A stretch of DNA of 64,000 nucleotides from Hyposmocoma kahamanoa (GCF_003589595.1 NW_020653852.1:4555713-4619712), one strand, 5' to 3'. Numbered from the stretch's first letter, positions 53,560 through 63,868 are shown. Numbers and translations are program-made. Notes: a model not told the origin generated them from the letters alone.

Positions 53560-53927
53560 TGAAATAGGAGGATGAACGAACTGTGCATGCAGGGGAAATG
53601 CACATGTTGAGATGGATATGTGGAGTGGCGAGAAAGGATAAGATAAGGAATGAATACATCAGGGGAAGTTTGAATGTGACGCTGACGGAAATGGTGAGGC
53701 GTAATAGGTTAGCGTGGTATGGACATGTCATGCGGAGGAAAGAATGTCATGTGACGAGAAGAATGTTAGGTATGAATGTGGAGGGAAATAAGGGGAAAGG
53801 AAGGCCAAAGAAAAGATGGATGAATTGTGTGAAAGATAACATGGGTAAGAAAGGTGTGAGCATGGAAATGACGGCTGATAAGGGAGAGTGGAAGAAAAAT
53901 ACATGTTGTGCCGAACCCACGTAGCGT
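53560..53927 (+). pseudogene. RTE-type LINE carboxy terminus (second type)
   Basis: A 113-codon frame: HAGEMHMLRWICGVARKDKI, RNEYIRGSLNVTLTEMVRRN, RLAWYGHVMRRKECHVTRRM, GRPKKRWMNCVKDNM and WKKNTCCAEPT, then a GTAGCGTGGG end. This is the complete carboxy end of an RTE-like polymerase, distinct from the type at 27368-27613. No RT core present. The frame is unbroken, so insertion may be fairly recent. Confidence 0.82.
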
Positions 53928-53944
53928 GGGATTTAGGAAGAAAG

Positions 53945-54065
53945 AAAGAATTTATAGGAAATGAAACTATTTTAAGGAGCTTAATCGCGTATTTGTTTTT
54001 TCGTACAAACCAAAGTATCGAGCCCTGTACATGTTCCATAGTCACGGCAGACTCAGTCTGTCATA
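53945..54065 (+). repeat. Family G copy
   Basis: GGAAATGAAACTATTTTAAG, TTAATCGCGTATTTGTTTTT, CAAACCAAAGTATCGAGCCC and TGTTCCATAGTCACGGC. Diverged. Confidence 0.6.
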
Positions 54066-54098
54066 ATGAAACAAATATACACTATTTAGATCCGAAAG

Positions 54099-54514
54099 AA
54101 TCTCAGAACAGTACTAAAAAAACCTAACTCAAAAGTTCGTGGAATTACATCTATTTGCCAAGTGTGATTGAAATCGGTTACTAGCGCTAAAGCGGATTCA
54201 TCCCCTAGTTTGCCACCCTTAGAGGTGGAATATTTTCTTCAAATTTAAATGGGACCAATACTGAGATAACCTTTTGCGAACTAAAAAGAATCATGGTAAA
54301 ATTACAGGCACATGGGACTTTTCAACTTACGTCTCAGGGTGAAGGGCGCAGTGGCGGTGACCTTTGAGAGACACTGCGATTGTTATGGACAGGAGTGACG
54401 CTTACCACCAGGCGCACGACTTGTTCGTTCCGTCACTGAGCATCACAAAAAGGGAATCATCAAAACCGGTTCACAAATGTCGGAGTTATCGCATAACACA
54501 CATACAAAAAAAGA
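54099..54514 (+). repeat. Family B, short form (B6), interrupted by family A
   Basis: AATCTCAGAACAGTACTAAA to CCACCCTTAGAGGTGGAATA and AAAAAGAATCAT; then family A; then GAATCATCAAAACCGGTTCA to AACACACATACAAAAAAAG. The final GAAGTCGGTT end is missing. Confidence 0.85.
54295..54453 (+). mobile_element. 5'-truncated family A copy inserted in B6, 7-bp duplication
   Basis: GAATCAT is present at 54288-54294 and 54454-54460. Intact B has it once, so the A copy is a real insertion with a target duplication. It starts GGTAAAATTACAGGCACATG (5'-truncated) and ends GCATCACAAAAAGG, with the A-rich end intact. This supports retroposition for family A. Confidence 0.88.
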
Positions 54515-54929
54515 GAAAAATAAAATTATACATAAAAGATAATAATATAACGTCTCAAATCCTTAAGCTTGAAAGTCTAAAATTGCCTTCCGCTCTTTGA
54601 GGCTCCGCTTTTTATATTGAGCGAATATTGAACAAAAGAAAATTACGAGGCGATCGGTAGGAAAACAATGATTGCTCGCAAATCGATTTCTTTTACTACG
54701 TGATAGAAAGAGAAAGAACTTTTTTTATTTCTTTCCAATTTGTAAGTGGTGTAATTCCTAAATTTGCTACAAAAATTAATAGTATACTAATGGTAGGCAA
54801 CAATAATGAACATTATAGACGTTATTCTAATTTCAACAAGACGGGAAGGCGTTTTTTCCGTACCACCAGACAGGGATTCATTATTTCCTATAATTTTTTT
54901 TTAAATCTCTTATTAAATGTTAGATTTAC

Positions 54930-55160
54930 AAGCAGTACAGCTCCTTGTGGAAAAATTCGTCCAGTGAAGTACTGCCTGACCTAATTCTGCCGCCAAGCAG
55001 TAATGTCAGCATTACTGCGTCCCGGTGCTGGTGAAATTACAGACACATGAGGCTTGTTAACTTATGTATCAGGGTCGGCACTGCAGCTATTACGGCCACG
55101 CGTGTCGCTTACCACCAGGCGCACGACTTGTTCGTCCCGCCACTTGGTATCATAAAATAA
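54930..55160 (+). repeat. Family A, internally deleted
   Basis: AAGCAGTACAGCTCCTTGTG to CGCCACTTGGTATCATAAAA, missing part of the middle after TATGTATCAGGGTCGGCACT. Confidence 0.85.
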
Positions 55161-56410
55161 ATATTATGTAATGAATTATTTATAATCAAGGTTTAAAGTG
55201 TTACATTTTTAATTTTTCAGCCAATTCTACTTCAATAAAAAATTTGAAAAAAAAATGTTTGATCTATTTCGATTTTTTTCAATAACGGTAGATAGTTTAG
55301 TAATTATTTTGTAATGTATTAATTAATCAAATTTTGATTAATGTTTCTTTCTGAAAATTTTGTAACCTGTATCTTATTTGTTATCAATAAAGTAGTATGA
55401 CTGTTGACTATATGCGCAACTTTAAAACGATTTCCTAAGTTATCGGATAATTTTGTTCGTAGTATCTTTAAATCTCTCTTGAAAAATTGTCATTTTGCAG
55501 ACGTGACTTTATTATACCAAGAGTGCGAATTTTAATACTTCGAATAAAAATTTGCAATGACTATGTGTAAATGAATAAAAATAACAAATATCGTCGGGGC
55601 ATTAAAGGCACTTATCAGCACTAAATAAATTTTACAGGAGAGCGATTTAACATTATTATTTTGTTATTTCAATGGCTCCAACTGAATTTTTTGCACAGAA
55701 AGCATTAATTGATGTTGTCTACGGACTGATAACAATAGATTTCCATAAATCACGCTAATTTGGTTGCCACGGCATTTACGCGGGTATGATTTGGCCACTA
55801 AATTACCGAAATAGAAACTCATAATCCAATGCTAGTTACGCGTATTTGTATCGATATGTACTTTGTAAAAAAATGGCGTTTTGTCTTGTTGCGTATACAA
55901 TAAACGAAAAACTGAACGCATTTAAGACTAATTAGGTACCTAACAACTTTGTAGTCCTATAACATGCGTGTCCGTTACGTTCTTAGCCGGATTATCAAGT
56001 AACAGTAGAATATTGTAAACATGTTTGTATTTTAAGTCAGTATACACGGCGCGCCTAAAAAAGCGCCAAGCTTAACAACAAACATTGCAATTTACAGAAG
56101 ATATAAACAAGCGAACAATAAAATGGCTCATTACCCGTTTATTCGCGAGGCTCCTTTTTTAGCCTCACCTGATGATGGTGCTTAAGGTTAATGTAGTTGA
56201 TATTTTATTATTATTATCATTTTGTTGTAAGTATACAGGGTGGAAAAATCAATGGGACCTGAAGGGAAACTACTTTAAATGCTTAAGGTAACTTTGTTAT
56301 AATTACTATAACAAAGATTAAATACTAAGGAAAATTCATTTGATGCGGCTACATTTGAACCAGCACGCTCGGGCAATCCTTGCCAGATGCTTTTCCAATT
56401 AAAGTAAAAT
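55161..56410. other. No recognised feature
   Basis: More than 1.2 kb, AT-rich, no repeat family from this window and no long open frame. Confidence 0.35.
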
Positions 56411-56620
56411 GTAAAGATGGCGCTACAGCAATGGCGCTTCGTTCCGTGGCTTAATTGGCAGAACATCTGACACGGATTACCTGAAGGAGCTGGTTCGTAT
56501 CAAGCCCGATGAAATGATTTTTTCTTAGTGTTTTAATCTTTGTTATAATAATTATAACAAACTAGTGGAGTAAATACACAAAAAATATAATTGAATGTCA
56601 TTCTAGTACAACATCGTGAC
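56411..56620 (+). repeat. Family F element (F5)
   Basis: AAAGATGGCGCTACAGCAAT, box A TGGCTTAATTGGCAGAAC, a diverged box B (GGTTCGTATCAAGC), ATAATTATAACAAACTAGTG, GAGTAAATACACAAAAAATA and TTGAATGTCATTC. Confidence 0.8.
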
Positions 56621-56699
56621 ATACAATAAACTTAAAAAATAGGTAACTTCTTTCTTTTCTTTTTTTTTAATAATAGCCCATACAATATACAATATGTCC

Positions 56700-56832
56700 A
56701 TACAAATAATTCACACAAACTCACGAGAGAAGTAAATGTAGGTCATACAAATATTTCTCTCGGCACGGGAATCGAACCTTGGACCTCTGCGTGGCAGTTC
56801 AGATTGGTAACCGTTCGCCACAGAGGCAGTTC
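56700..56832 (-). repeat. SINE D copy, 3'-truncated
   Basis: Antisense: AAACTCACGAGAGAAGTAAA, GGGAATCGAACCTTGGACCT (box B), GGTAACCGTTCGCCACAGAG (box A). The CCCGCGACACAGGG end is absent. Confidence 0.78.
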
Positions 56833-57555
56833 AACTTTAAATTTAATTAAAGAAATATTTTTATATTTTTCAAAATAGTTATGAATAAGGTTTTTAGCTA
56901 TGATTGATGCCTCTGTTCAGCTGTACACAGATCGTCAAATCTTTTCCCAGTTAGTGTAAAAATCTCGACCATAAAATGAATATTTATTTTAACGTCCACT
57001 TTTCCGATCAATTTGAAATTTAGTATACTATGGAAATCCGACGACCTAACAATAGAACTATCGTATTTGAGCTCAATCATTTAGTCAACGAGACGGTGGT
57101 TTTATAGACTTTTTGAAGAATTTTAATTATTCACTGACACATTATACAATATGAAAATACCACAACTTTCGTACTACGATATCTTTTGCATGCTCCATAT
57201 TCAACACAGCGGAAAAAAAGAAAACATTTAAAAAAAATACTCTAGGCTCATCTTAGTCAAAATAAATAAATTGGTTGCAAGAGGAAATGGACGTATTTGA
57301 ATATGTCTATTTTCCTTTGCGCTACTTCCCTTTTCTTTGTCATTATGCCTAAGTGACAAAGAACTGGGTTATGCAACGACATTCCAAACCACGACCCCTT
57401 TTCGAGTTGTTTATACTATTTTTATTACTATTGTACCTAAGATATGTATATAAGATGCTCATCAAAAATCATAAATCAACTTCAAGCACGCTCTACAAAT
57501 AAATAAAAATTAATGATTTGTTATGCAATACAGTCTTGCAATATTCGGCTTCAAG
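56833..57555. other. No recognised feature
   Basis: AT-rich. The minus frame at 56898-57080 is unassigned. Confidence 0.35.
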
Positions 57556-57772
57556 CACAATAACTTACTTCGCTGGCTCAGCGACCTGACGTGAATCTTG
57601 GTCTCCGACACCAAAGTACGCCATTTCTTGTGCTAGTTCCCACCATTCGGCTCCATCAGGTCTTTGGCAACTCCATTCTTCTAGCAATATCTCGGACGGC
57701 ACACTGGACCCTGACCCGTCTGTTGCCCCAAATATATTCTTTTGGCAGCTCTGGCAGTTAAAGCTTAAAATA
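57556..57772 (-). pseudogene. RTE-type LINE carboxy terminus, decayed
   Basis: In one frame with two stops the minus strand reads AKRIYLGQQTGQGPVCRPRY, KNGVAKDLMEPNGGN and KWRTLVSETKIHVRSLSQRS. It aligns with the fragment at 27368-27613 (LGRPTERRPVDRPRYRW, LVSEAGTHFGSLSQR). Confidence 0.75.
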
Positions 57773-57784
57773 TACTTTCTAAAC

Positions 57785-58085
57785 CCTTTTTAACCGACTT
57801 TAAAAAGGAAGACGTTCTATATTCGACATGATGATATGTTTGGTTTTCTGTATGTATGTTACGCGATAGCTCCGATGTTTGTAAACCGATTTTGAAGATT
57901 CTTTTTTTGTTGGAAAGAAGGTACCTCTGTAGTAGTCCCGTTTAATTTTGAAGAAAATTATCCATCTCTAAGAGTGGCTGTTGACGCATGGATTCTTATT
58001 TTTATAAATAGCGCCTATATTTTATAAGGAGCAATTATTCTAATAGTTGATTTAGCCATGCTCCATTTGAAGGCGTTTTTAAACT
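57785..58085 (-). repeat. Family B, antisense half of an inverted pair (B7)
   Basis: TTTTTAACCGACTTTAAAAA, TTACGCGATAGCTCCGATGT, AGTGGCTGTTGACGCATGGA, CTCCATTTGAAGGCGTTTTT. It stops where the next B copy begins. Confidence 0.82.
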
Positions 58086-58325
58086 AATAATCTTAGTACA
58101 GAGTATTAAAAAAACCGCCCTTAAAAGTCATTTATCCCCTAGTTTGTCACCCTTAGAGGTGAAATATTTTCTTCAAAATTAAATGGGACTACGATAGAGG
58201 TATCCTCTTTCCAACAAAAAAGAAAAATCAAAATCGGTCCCCATATACCGGAGATATCGCGTAACATACATACAAAAAAACATATTGTTGAATTGGGGAC
58301 CCCCTCCTCTTTTCGGTTAATAAAT
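58086..58325 (+). repeat. Family B, short form (B8)
   Basis: AATCTTAGTACAGAGTATTA, AAACCGCCCTTAAAAGTCAT, CCCCTAGTTTGTCACCCTTA (the short-form junction), CCTCCTCTTTTCGGTTAATA. Confidence 0.82.
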
Positions 58326-58904
58326 TATTTTATTAACCGAAAAAATTGACTTATAATTAAAGCGATTGACATATAATTATTTCTAGTAATTCTGTTTTTT
58401 GTGCCTACTGAAAAGTTCACATTCATAGAGACAAGAGGTTTATTAATTAATTTTGTCGACTGTATGTTCGTTTTTTGAAATAAATCAATGTTTCACGCCG
58501 TTAAGACTTTCAATGGTCAAAATATTTAACAAAACAATTGTAGCGTAAATTGGTAAATTAAAAACAAGGAAAGTTACTTACTACTTACTTAATTTAACAA
58601 TTTTTATAACTATAGTGCAAAACAGGGTGGTTTGCATGTATGCAAGTGCCAGGTAGAATCTTTTAGCATATTAAGGCAAAACAAATTTATTTGTATTTAA
58701 GTGAAAAATCTTATTATGCAAAGCAAAGCTTATTTTACAATGGCTAGATAGATTTTTGTAATATGTACAAAGTAAGTCAAATAAATGTCTCATGATGTTT
58801 ATTTGAAAAATTACAAAAAACAGAAATATCCTTTTTTTCCAACGTAATTATTTTTAACAAAATGCTGTTTTTCATATTGCAGTGTATTGATTTGACTTGG
58901 TGGA
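58326..58904. other. No recognised feature
   Basis: AT-rich. No family match. Confidence 0.35.
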
Positions 58905-59125
58905 AATGGTTTATGACTTCACCATCTCAGTCAGTCGTGACCACGGGACCTGTAAAAAGCCCGATACTTTGGTTTGTTCCAAAAAAACAAATATAGACGC
59001 GTCGAGTTCTTAGGTTTTCGCGATTGTTACACATAGGAAATAAAACGAACCAACGTTTCGGGCACTTTACAGGTCCCATGGCCACGGTTGACTGAAGACT
59101 AAACATACGCGATTTAAATCCCAGA
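58905..59125. repeat. Family G, two copies in inverted arrangement
   Basis: CAGTCGTGACCACGGGACCT with GTAAAAAGCCCGATACTTTG (58934 on) mirrors GAACCAACGTTTCGGGCACT with TTACAGGTCCCATGGCCACG (59046-59094). ATAGACGCG and TTTTCGCGATTGTTACACAT lie in between. Confidence 0.65.
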
Positions 59126-59221
59126 ATATATTTTCATTTTCAATCTGTAATAATCGCATATATCAAGTTATATAGATAAATGTATTTACTTTTTTATTGG
59201 AATGAAATATTTATTAATATA

Positions 59222-59420
59222 TATTAATATTTTCCCGACATTTCGGAACGGTTACACGCTTTATGGACGTGGTCAACCCGTGACCATGGAGCGTGTAACC
59301 ATTCCGAAAGATCGAGATAACAAAAAGAACGCATACTGTGGTTAACCCTGTAATTAGTGATAAACAATAGCTTAGTGAATAACTACGAAAACTTTAAAAT
59401 CTAGATGTCTTCATTATTTT
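59222..59420. repeat. Penelope-type end, small hairpin
   Basis: CCCGACATTTCGGAACGGTT followed by ACACGCTTTATGGACGTGGT mirrors GTGACCATGGAGCGTGTAAC and CATTCCGAAAGATCGAGATA. Two Penelope-type arm ends are joined head to head with almost nothing between them. TTAGTGATAAACAATAGCTT follows. Confidence 0.6.
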
Positions 59421-59529
59421 TATATAGCCTTTTAAAACCAAACAATGTAATTGAGAATAATGAGAAAAATGTTGTAACACCCAATGAACAAATTTTACAT
59501 GCTTGAAAATATTTTACAAATACATTATA

Positions 59530-59830
59530 CGTGGGGCGCAATATAAGTTTCCGGAATTAATAAGAAAAAATGGTCAACTATGACAAATGGTCAGAAATGA
59601 ATTTATTGTTTTAGTAATTAGTGTTAATAATGCACTTTTTCATACGAATGAACCAATTTTGAAAACATATACCACTCCTCCGTGACAATCTCTGAAACAT
59701 ATTTTTCATACTGTCCGACAGCCGTAACCCCGTAAGCCGTTGACCCCGTAACTGGTTCTTAATTTTTGGAAATAAATAAAAGTCACAAGGTGTAAGGCCT
59801 AACGCCTTACACTCTTGTTTGTGGTGGTAG
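59530..59830 (-). pseudogene. mariner transposase carboxy-terminal relic
   Basis: The minus frame reads LTPCDFYLFPKIKNQLRGQR and later ICFQNWFIRMKKCI. This is the end of a mariner (D,D34D) transposase. The third catalytic Asp is the D of PCDFYLF and is retained; LAP has become LTP and the region before it is lost. CAATATAAGTTTCCGGAATT at about 59541-59560 may belong to the terminal repeat. Only the last quarter of the gene remains. Confidence 0.78.
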
Positions 59831-59904
59831 TGGAATCGCACCTATGAGGGTGACATATCTACACAGATAAAACCCTCATAAATGAATAAAGATTTAAAAA
59901 AAAA

Positions 59905-59990
59905 AAACTTTATGTCTCGGTCAGTCATTACCCACCAGACACACGACTGGCACCCGCGATACAGATTGCCTAGTGCGGGAATTAAAAAAA
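59905..59990 (+). repeat. Mixed scraps of families A and D
   Basis: TTTATGTCTCGGTCAGTCAT and TACCCACCAGACACACGACT resemble the A copy at 62640; CACCCGCGATACAGATTGCC and TAGTGCGGG resemble the SINE D end. Confidence 0.4.
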
Positions 59991-60995
59991 ATTATGTTAC
60001 GTGTTTCAGGCCCAAGCAAGTCTTTTTACTCTATGGCCATATAGAATATACAGCGCTAAGTTTGAATGCAATATTTTCATTATAATGTACTCTGAGCGTT
60101 TACGTGTCAATCACTTCACATATTATATACACGTTGATGTACACGGGGACTTGCAGGATAGAAAAGAACAGAGATCGATCTAGACTAGATGGTTTTTGGT
60201 AACATATCGTTCTAGAATGATCAATTTGTTTTTGCTCTATAATCATTTTATTAAGTTGCGTAATAAACTACTTTTTTTTATTGACCAAAATACAGAAAAA
60301 ATACTTATTTACTAATTACAAACTTCGCTCACAAAAGCCCTTGCGGGTTTATCCGCGGCGAAAGAGTTCATCGGTATATTTAAGTAAAAAATATAATGTA
60401 ATAGAGCAAAAATCTTAAAAGCTAGTTAGTTATTATTCACTAAGTTTAATTACATCTAGACAAGTATAAAAACATGCTCACTTACATATGCGTATAAATG
60501 GCATATAATAACAATTACGCAATTTGTAAAATAAAGTCTCTAAGTTCAGTTTTCAAAAAATGTTTCTTAACGTATGATTTAGTGTTTGTTGTTTTGATAA
60601 TTACTTATAAATTCCTCACTCATTTTGTTCATTAATGCAGGTAACAAATATGTCCAATTTCTTTTTCCATAGTAGTATTGAATTTATGCAGTATGAATTT
60701 CTTTTGTACGTACTTTAGATGTTTTAAAAAAAATACTTAAAATTGTTATTAAAATATTATTATGTAACACAAAACAAGGAGATATTATGGAGACATCCAT
60801 CATGGTACGTCATTCTTTAAGTTCTTGAAGAATTTCGCAAGTCTTACCAAAGGATCACACTCGATCTTGAGGGAAGTATTTGTGTACAACTTATAACCAT
60901 TATGTAGTGACCTCTGATATTCATAACTTCAAAGAAAAGACCGCTTATATAAAGGATGTTTCGTTTATAAAAAGTAAATATGATAATGTTAATTA
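59991..60995. other. No recognised feature
   Basis: AT-rich. CGAAGTTTGTAATTAG/CTTCGCTCACAAAAGCCC near 60320 is not in any family seen here. Confidence 0.35.
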
Positions 60996-61346
60996 AATTT
61001 TTATTTAATTGATATTCAATTATTTTTTGTGAAATTACTCCACTAATTTGTTATAATACAGTGAATAGCGACATCTCTCGCCAGGACTAGTAGCTGTAAA
61101 GGTACTAACTGGGCGGTAAATCTGTAATAGATTTCTCATAGAAGGCGCTACGACTAAAAAGTCGTTGAAAGACCAAGTACAAAGACACGACACAAGCACA
61201 TAGAAAAATTCGTGAGGTCCGTTGGTTCGTTCCGTGGCTTAGTTGGTATAGCGTCTGGCACGGTATGCAAGAAGACGTCGGTTCGAATCCGACCGGATCG
61301 AAGGAATTTTTTCTGAGTGTTCGATCTTTGTATTAATAATTATAAT
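60996..61346 (+). repeat. Family F element (F6), with inverted left end
   Basis: Left end 60996-61057 (AATTGATATTCAATTATTTT, TTGTGAAATTACTCCACTAA, TTTGTTATAAT) is the mirror of the tail found on other F copies. Then GCGACATCTCTCGCCAGGAC, TTCTCATAGAAGGCGCTACG, GGTCCGTTGGTTCGTTCCGT, box A TGGCTTAGTTGGTATAGCG and box B GGTTCGAATCC, GATCGAAGGAATTTTTTCTG and TTGTATTAATAATTATAAT. The right tail is cut. The clearest copy for defining the left end. Confidence 0.85.
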
Positions 61347-61406
61347 AATGTTGCTTTGTCACTATAGCATTACAACTTTCACAATAATTATAATGACGTA
61401 TAATAA

Positions 61407-61514
61407 GAAGTACTGCCACCACACCTATTTCTGCCGCCAATCATCAATGCTCATATTACTGGGTTCCAGTTTGGAAGGGTAACGAGGTAAAATTACAGAC
61501 ACATGGGACTGTTT
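61407..61514 (+). repeat. Family A, first half, of an inverted pair
   Basis: GAAGTACTGCCACCACACCT, AGGTAAAATTACAGACACAT and GGGACTG, then a T run. Confidence 0.75.
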
Positions 61515-61519
61515 TATTT

Positions 61520-61770
61520 TTTTTTTAATAATACCAAGTGATGGAACAAACACGTCGGGTGCTGGTGGTAAGCGACACGCATATCCATAACAATTGCAGT
61601 CCACTCAGAGCTTTAAATCACTGCGCCCGTGACCCTAACACATAAGTTGACAAGTCCCATGTGCCTGTAATGTCACCAGCACACTTACCTTACTGCTTGT
61701 TGGCAGAAATAGGTAAGGTGCCAGTACTTCCCTGGACGAATTCTTTTACAAGGATCTACTGTTACTGCAA
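61520..61770 (-). repeat. Family A, near complete, of an inverted pair
   Basis: Antisense from the T-rich tail: CCAAGTGATGGAACAAACAC, GGTAAGCGACACGCATATCC, CATAAGTTGACAAGTCCCAT, GTGCCAGTACTTCCCTGGAC and AAGGATCTACTGTTACTGC. Confidence 0.82.
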
Positions 61771-61869
61771 TTCATATCTTTATGAAATATCATCACTTAC
61801 TTTTTACCACATTTTTTACATAATAAATTGTTTTGGCTTAACCTCACTATATGTAAGCATTTTTTAATA

Positions 61870-62075
61870 TACTGCCTCAGTGGCCAAGCGGTTACCATGC
61901 TGGACTGCCGCACAGAGGTCCCGGGTTCGATTCCCGGGCTGGGACAAACATTTGCATGGCCTATATTTATTTCTCTCGTGTGTTGGGTGTGATTTGTGGT
62001 TGTCTACGTATGTGTGTGTCCATGGCAACCGCGATACAGGGTTTCCCTAGTGCGGGGCAATGAGTATGTGCGTTA
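61870..62075 (+). repeat. SINE D, best-preserved copy
   Basis: Head GCCTCAGTGGCCAAGCGGTT with box A and CCCGGGTTCGATTCCCGGG with box B and a perfect T-stem. GCCTCAG and CTGGGAC can pair as an acceptor stem with one mismatch. Then TTATTTCTCTCGTG, TTTGTGGTTGTCTACG, GGCAACCGCGATACAGGGTT and CCCTAGTGCGGGGCAATGAG. A SINE-like body follows without a break, so this is not called a tRNA gene. Confidence 0.88.
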
Positions 62076-62166
62076 TTTTATTATTTATATTCACTAAGGT
62101 AAATGTCCCAGCAGTTGACGCTTTTAGACGGAAAATCGCGTGTTTTGCCAAAAGGTCAGTTAATTT

Positions 62167-62596
62167 TTAACCGACTTAAAAAAAGGAGGAGGTTCTCAAT
62201 TCGACTATACGTTCCTTTTTTTTGTATGTATGTTACGCGATGACTCCGGTATTTGTGAACCGATTTTCATGATTCTTTTTTTTTTGGAAAGGTTGTAACT
62301 TCCATAGTGGTCCCATTTCACTTTGAAGAAAATCATCCACCTTTAAGGTGGCTGTTCACGCATGAAGATTCATTTTCATAAATAGCGCCTAACTTTAATT
62401 TAGGAGCAATTATTTTAATGGTTGATTTTGCTATTTCTCCAATTCAAGGCGATTTTCTCTCAATATACTTCGAGTAGTGAGAACCGATTTTTATTATCGT
62501 AGTGGCGAACTAGGGGATATTTCAATAATACTTAGCAAATAGACGTAATTCCACGTACTTTTGATGTCGGTTTTTTTAGTACTCTGTACTGAGATT
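62167..62596 (-). repeat. Family B, long form (B9)
   Basis: TTAACCGACTTAAAAAAAGG, TGTTACGCGATGACTCCGGT, CATCCACCTTTAAGGTGGCT, TAGTGAGAACCGATTTTTAT and AGTACTCTGTACTGAGATT. One segment near TTATCGTAGTGGCGAACTAG lacks the CTCCTGTGTCAAGTCCCGTA part. Confidence 0.9.
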
Positions 62597-62639
62597 TCAG
62601 TCATACTGACTACCTACGTATGTAAACATTTATGCCTCG

Positions 62640-62745
62640 GTCAGTCTTTACCTCTCAGATCTTTACGATTTAAAGCTAGCTCTGTAGTATAGGAGTGTAA
62701 TTTCCCACCAGACACACGACTTGCTGTCTTAATACAAAATAATTG
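62640..62745 (+). repeat. Family A tail-half fragment, diverged
   Basis: CAGTCTTTACCTCTCAGATC, TTTACGATTTAAAGCTAGCT, CACCAGACACACGACTTGCT. The family core is changed or deleted. Confidence 0.5.
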
Positions 62746-63077
62746 AAAAATTATGACGTTTTACACATTAGTATAACAATTGCTGAATCTAATTTAGACA
62801 ATTATGTCAGAGATCTGCGTACAGCGGCTGAGTAAGAAACTAAGCTTCTGGCATATTTGAGAACGACACTTAAAGCGAGAGTTTTGGACAAGTTTGACGA
62901 AATTACTTAGACATCTGTCTTATATCAAAATGAAAGTCTTATGTGAAATCGTCACTCTTAAGCATTCACGTCAAAGTTTAGAGAGAAAAATCTTTGTATA
63001 TTTTCTTTACTGAAAATTTCGATCTATCAACTTTTCAGGTTTTTGTGATTATTACACATATGAAATTAAACTGTTTT
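62746..63077. other. Unassigned, ending in a family G-like scrap
   Basis: TTTTGTGATTATTACACATA and TGAAATTAAACTG at 63043-63073 resemble the GATTGTTACACATAGGAAAT part of family G. The rest is unassigned. Confidence 0.35.
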
Positions 63078-63550
63078 TTTAACTCACTTAAAAAAGGAGG
63101 AGGTTCTCAATTCAACTGTATGTTTTTTTGTATGTATGTTACGCGATAACTCCGGTATTAGTGAACCGATTTTCATGATTCTCTTTTGTTGGAAAGAGGG
63201 TACCTCCATAGTGGTCCCATATAATTTTAAAGAAAATCACCCACCTCTAAGGGTGGCTGTTCACGCGTGAAGATTCATTTTTATAAATAGCACCTAAATT
63301 TTACTATAAAGAGCAATTATTTTAATGGTTGATTTTGCTATTCTCAAATTCAAGGCGTTTTTTTCTCACTATACTTTGAGTAGTGAGAACCGATTTTTAT
63401 TATCTCCTGTGTCAAGTCCCGTATAGTGGCGAACTAGGGGATGTATCCGGGCTTGCGCACTTTCCGGTAACCGATTTCAATAAAACTTTCTAATTATATG
63501 TAATTCCACGAACTTTTGAGGTTGGTTTTTTCAGTACTCTGTACTGAGAT
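63078..63550 (-). repeat. Family B, long form (B10), full length
   Basis: TTAACTCACTTAAAAAAGGA, ATAACTCCGGTATTAGTGAA, CTAAGGGTGGCTGTTCACGC, AGGCGTTTTTTTCTCACTAT, GTGTCAAGTCCCGTATAGTG, CCGGGCTTGCGCACTTTCCG and AGTACTCTGTACTGAGATT. The most complete B copy. Confidence 0.92.
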
Positions 63551-63629
63551 TATATCTATATCGCGTTTATTTGTTTTTTCAAACAAACAATGTTAATATA
63601 GGCAAATAATAGTTACCTACTTGTTATGC

Positions 63630-63860
63630 AAGGCTGAAAAGTTGTTGTTTGACGCGAGTGCTTGTTTTAAAACCTGAGCGAGGGAAGTATAATAAATTGA
63701 ATAGAATTATAAAAATAGAATCCTAAGCCTAGAGAGGGTTTCAAGCCACGAGACGCAAAACATCTTTGCAGCCGAGCGAAACACACAACTTTTCACATCA
63801 CTACAGCGAGGAAAATAGTAAATAAAAGAAAAACAGTTGAACTATAACAAATCAGTTTTA
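63630..63860 (+). repeat. Family I repeat, undisrupted
   Basis: AAAGTTGTTGTTTGACGCGA, GGTTTCAAGCCACGAGACGC, GCCGAGCGAAACACACAACT and CAGCGAGGAAAATAGTAAAT. Provides the unoccupied comparison for the copy split by the MITE at 2869-3033. Confidence 0.75.
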
Positions 63861-63868
63861 ATAAATAT

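Noticed and set aside
61240..61315. tRNA gene
   Set aside because: The head belongs to family F, present in six copies, and the acceptor stem does not pair convincingly.
61870..61945. tRNA gene
   Set aside because: The tRNA-like head continues into a dispersed SINE body and occurs at six other places in the window.
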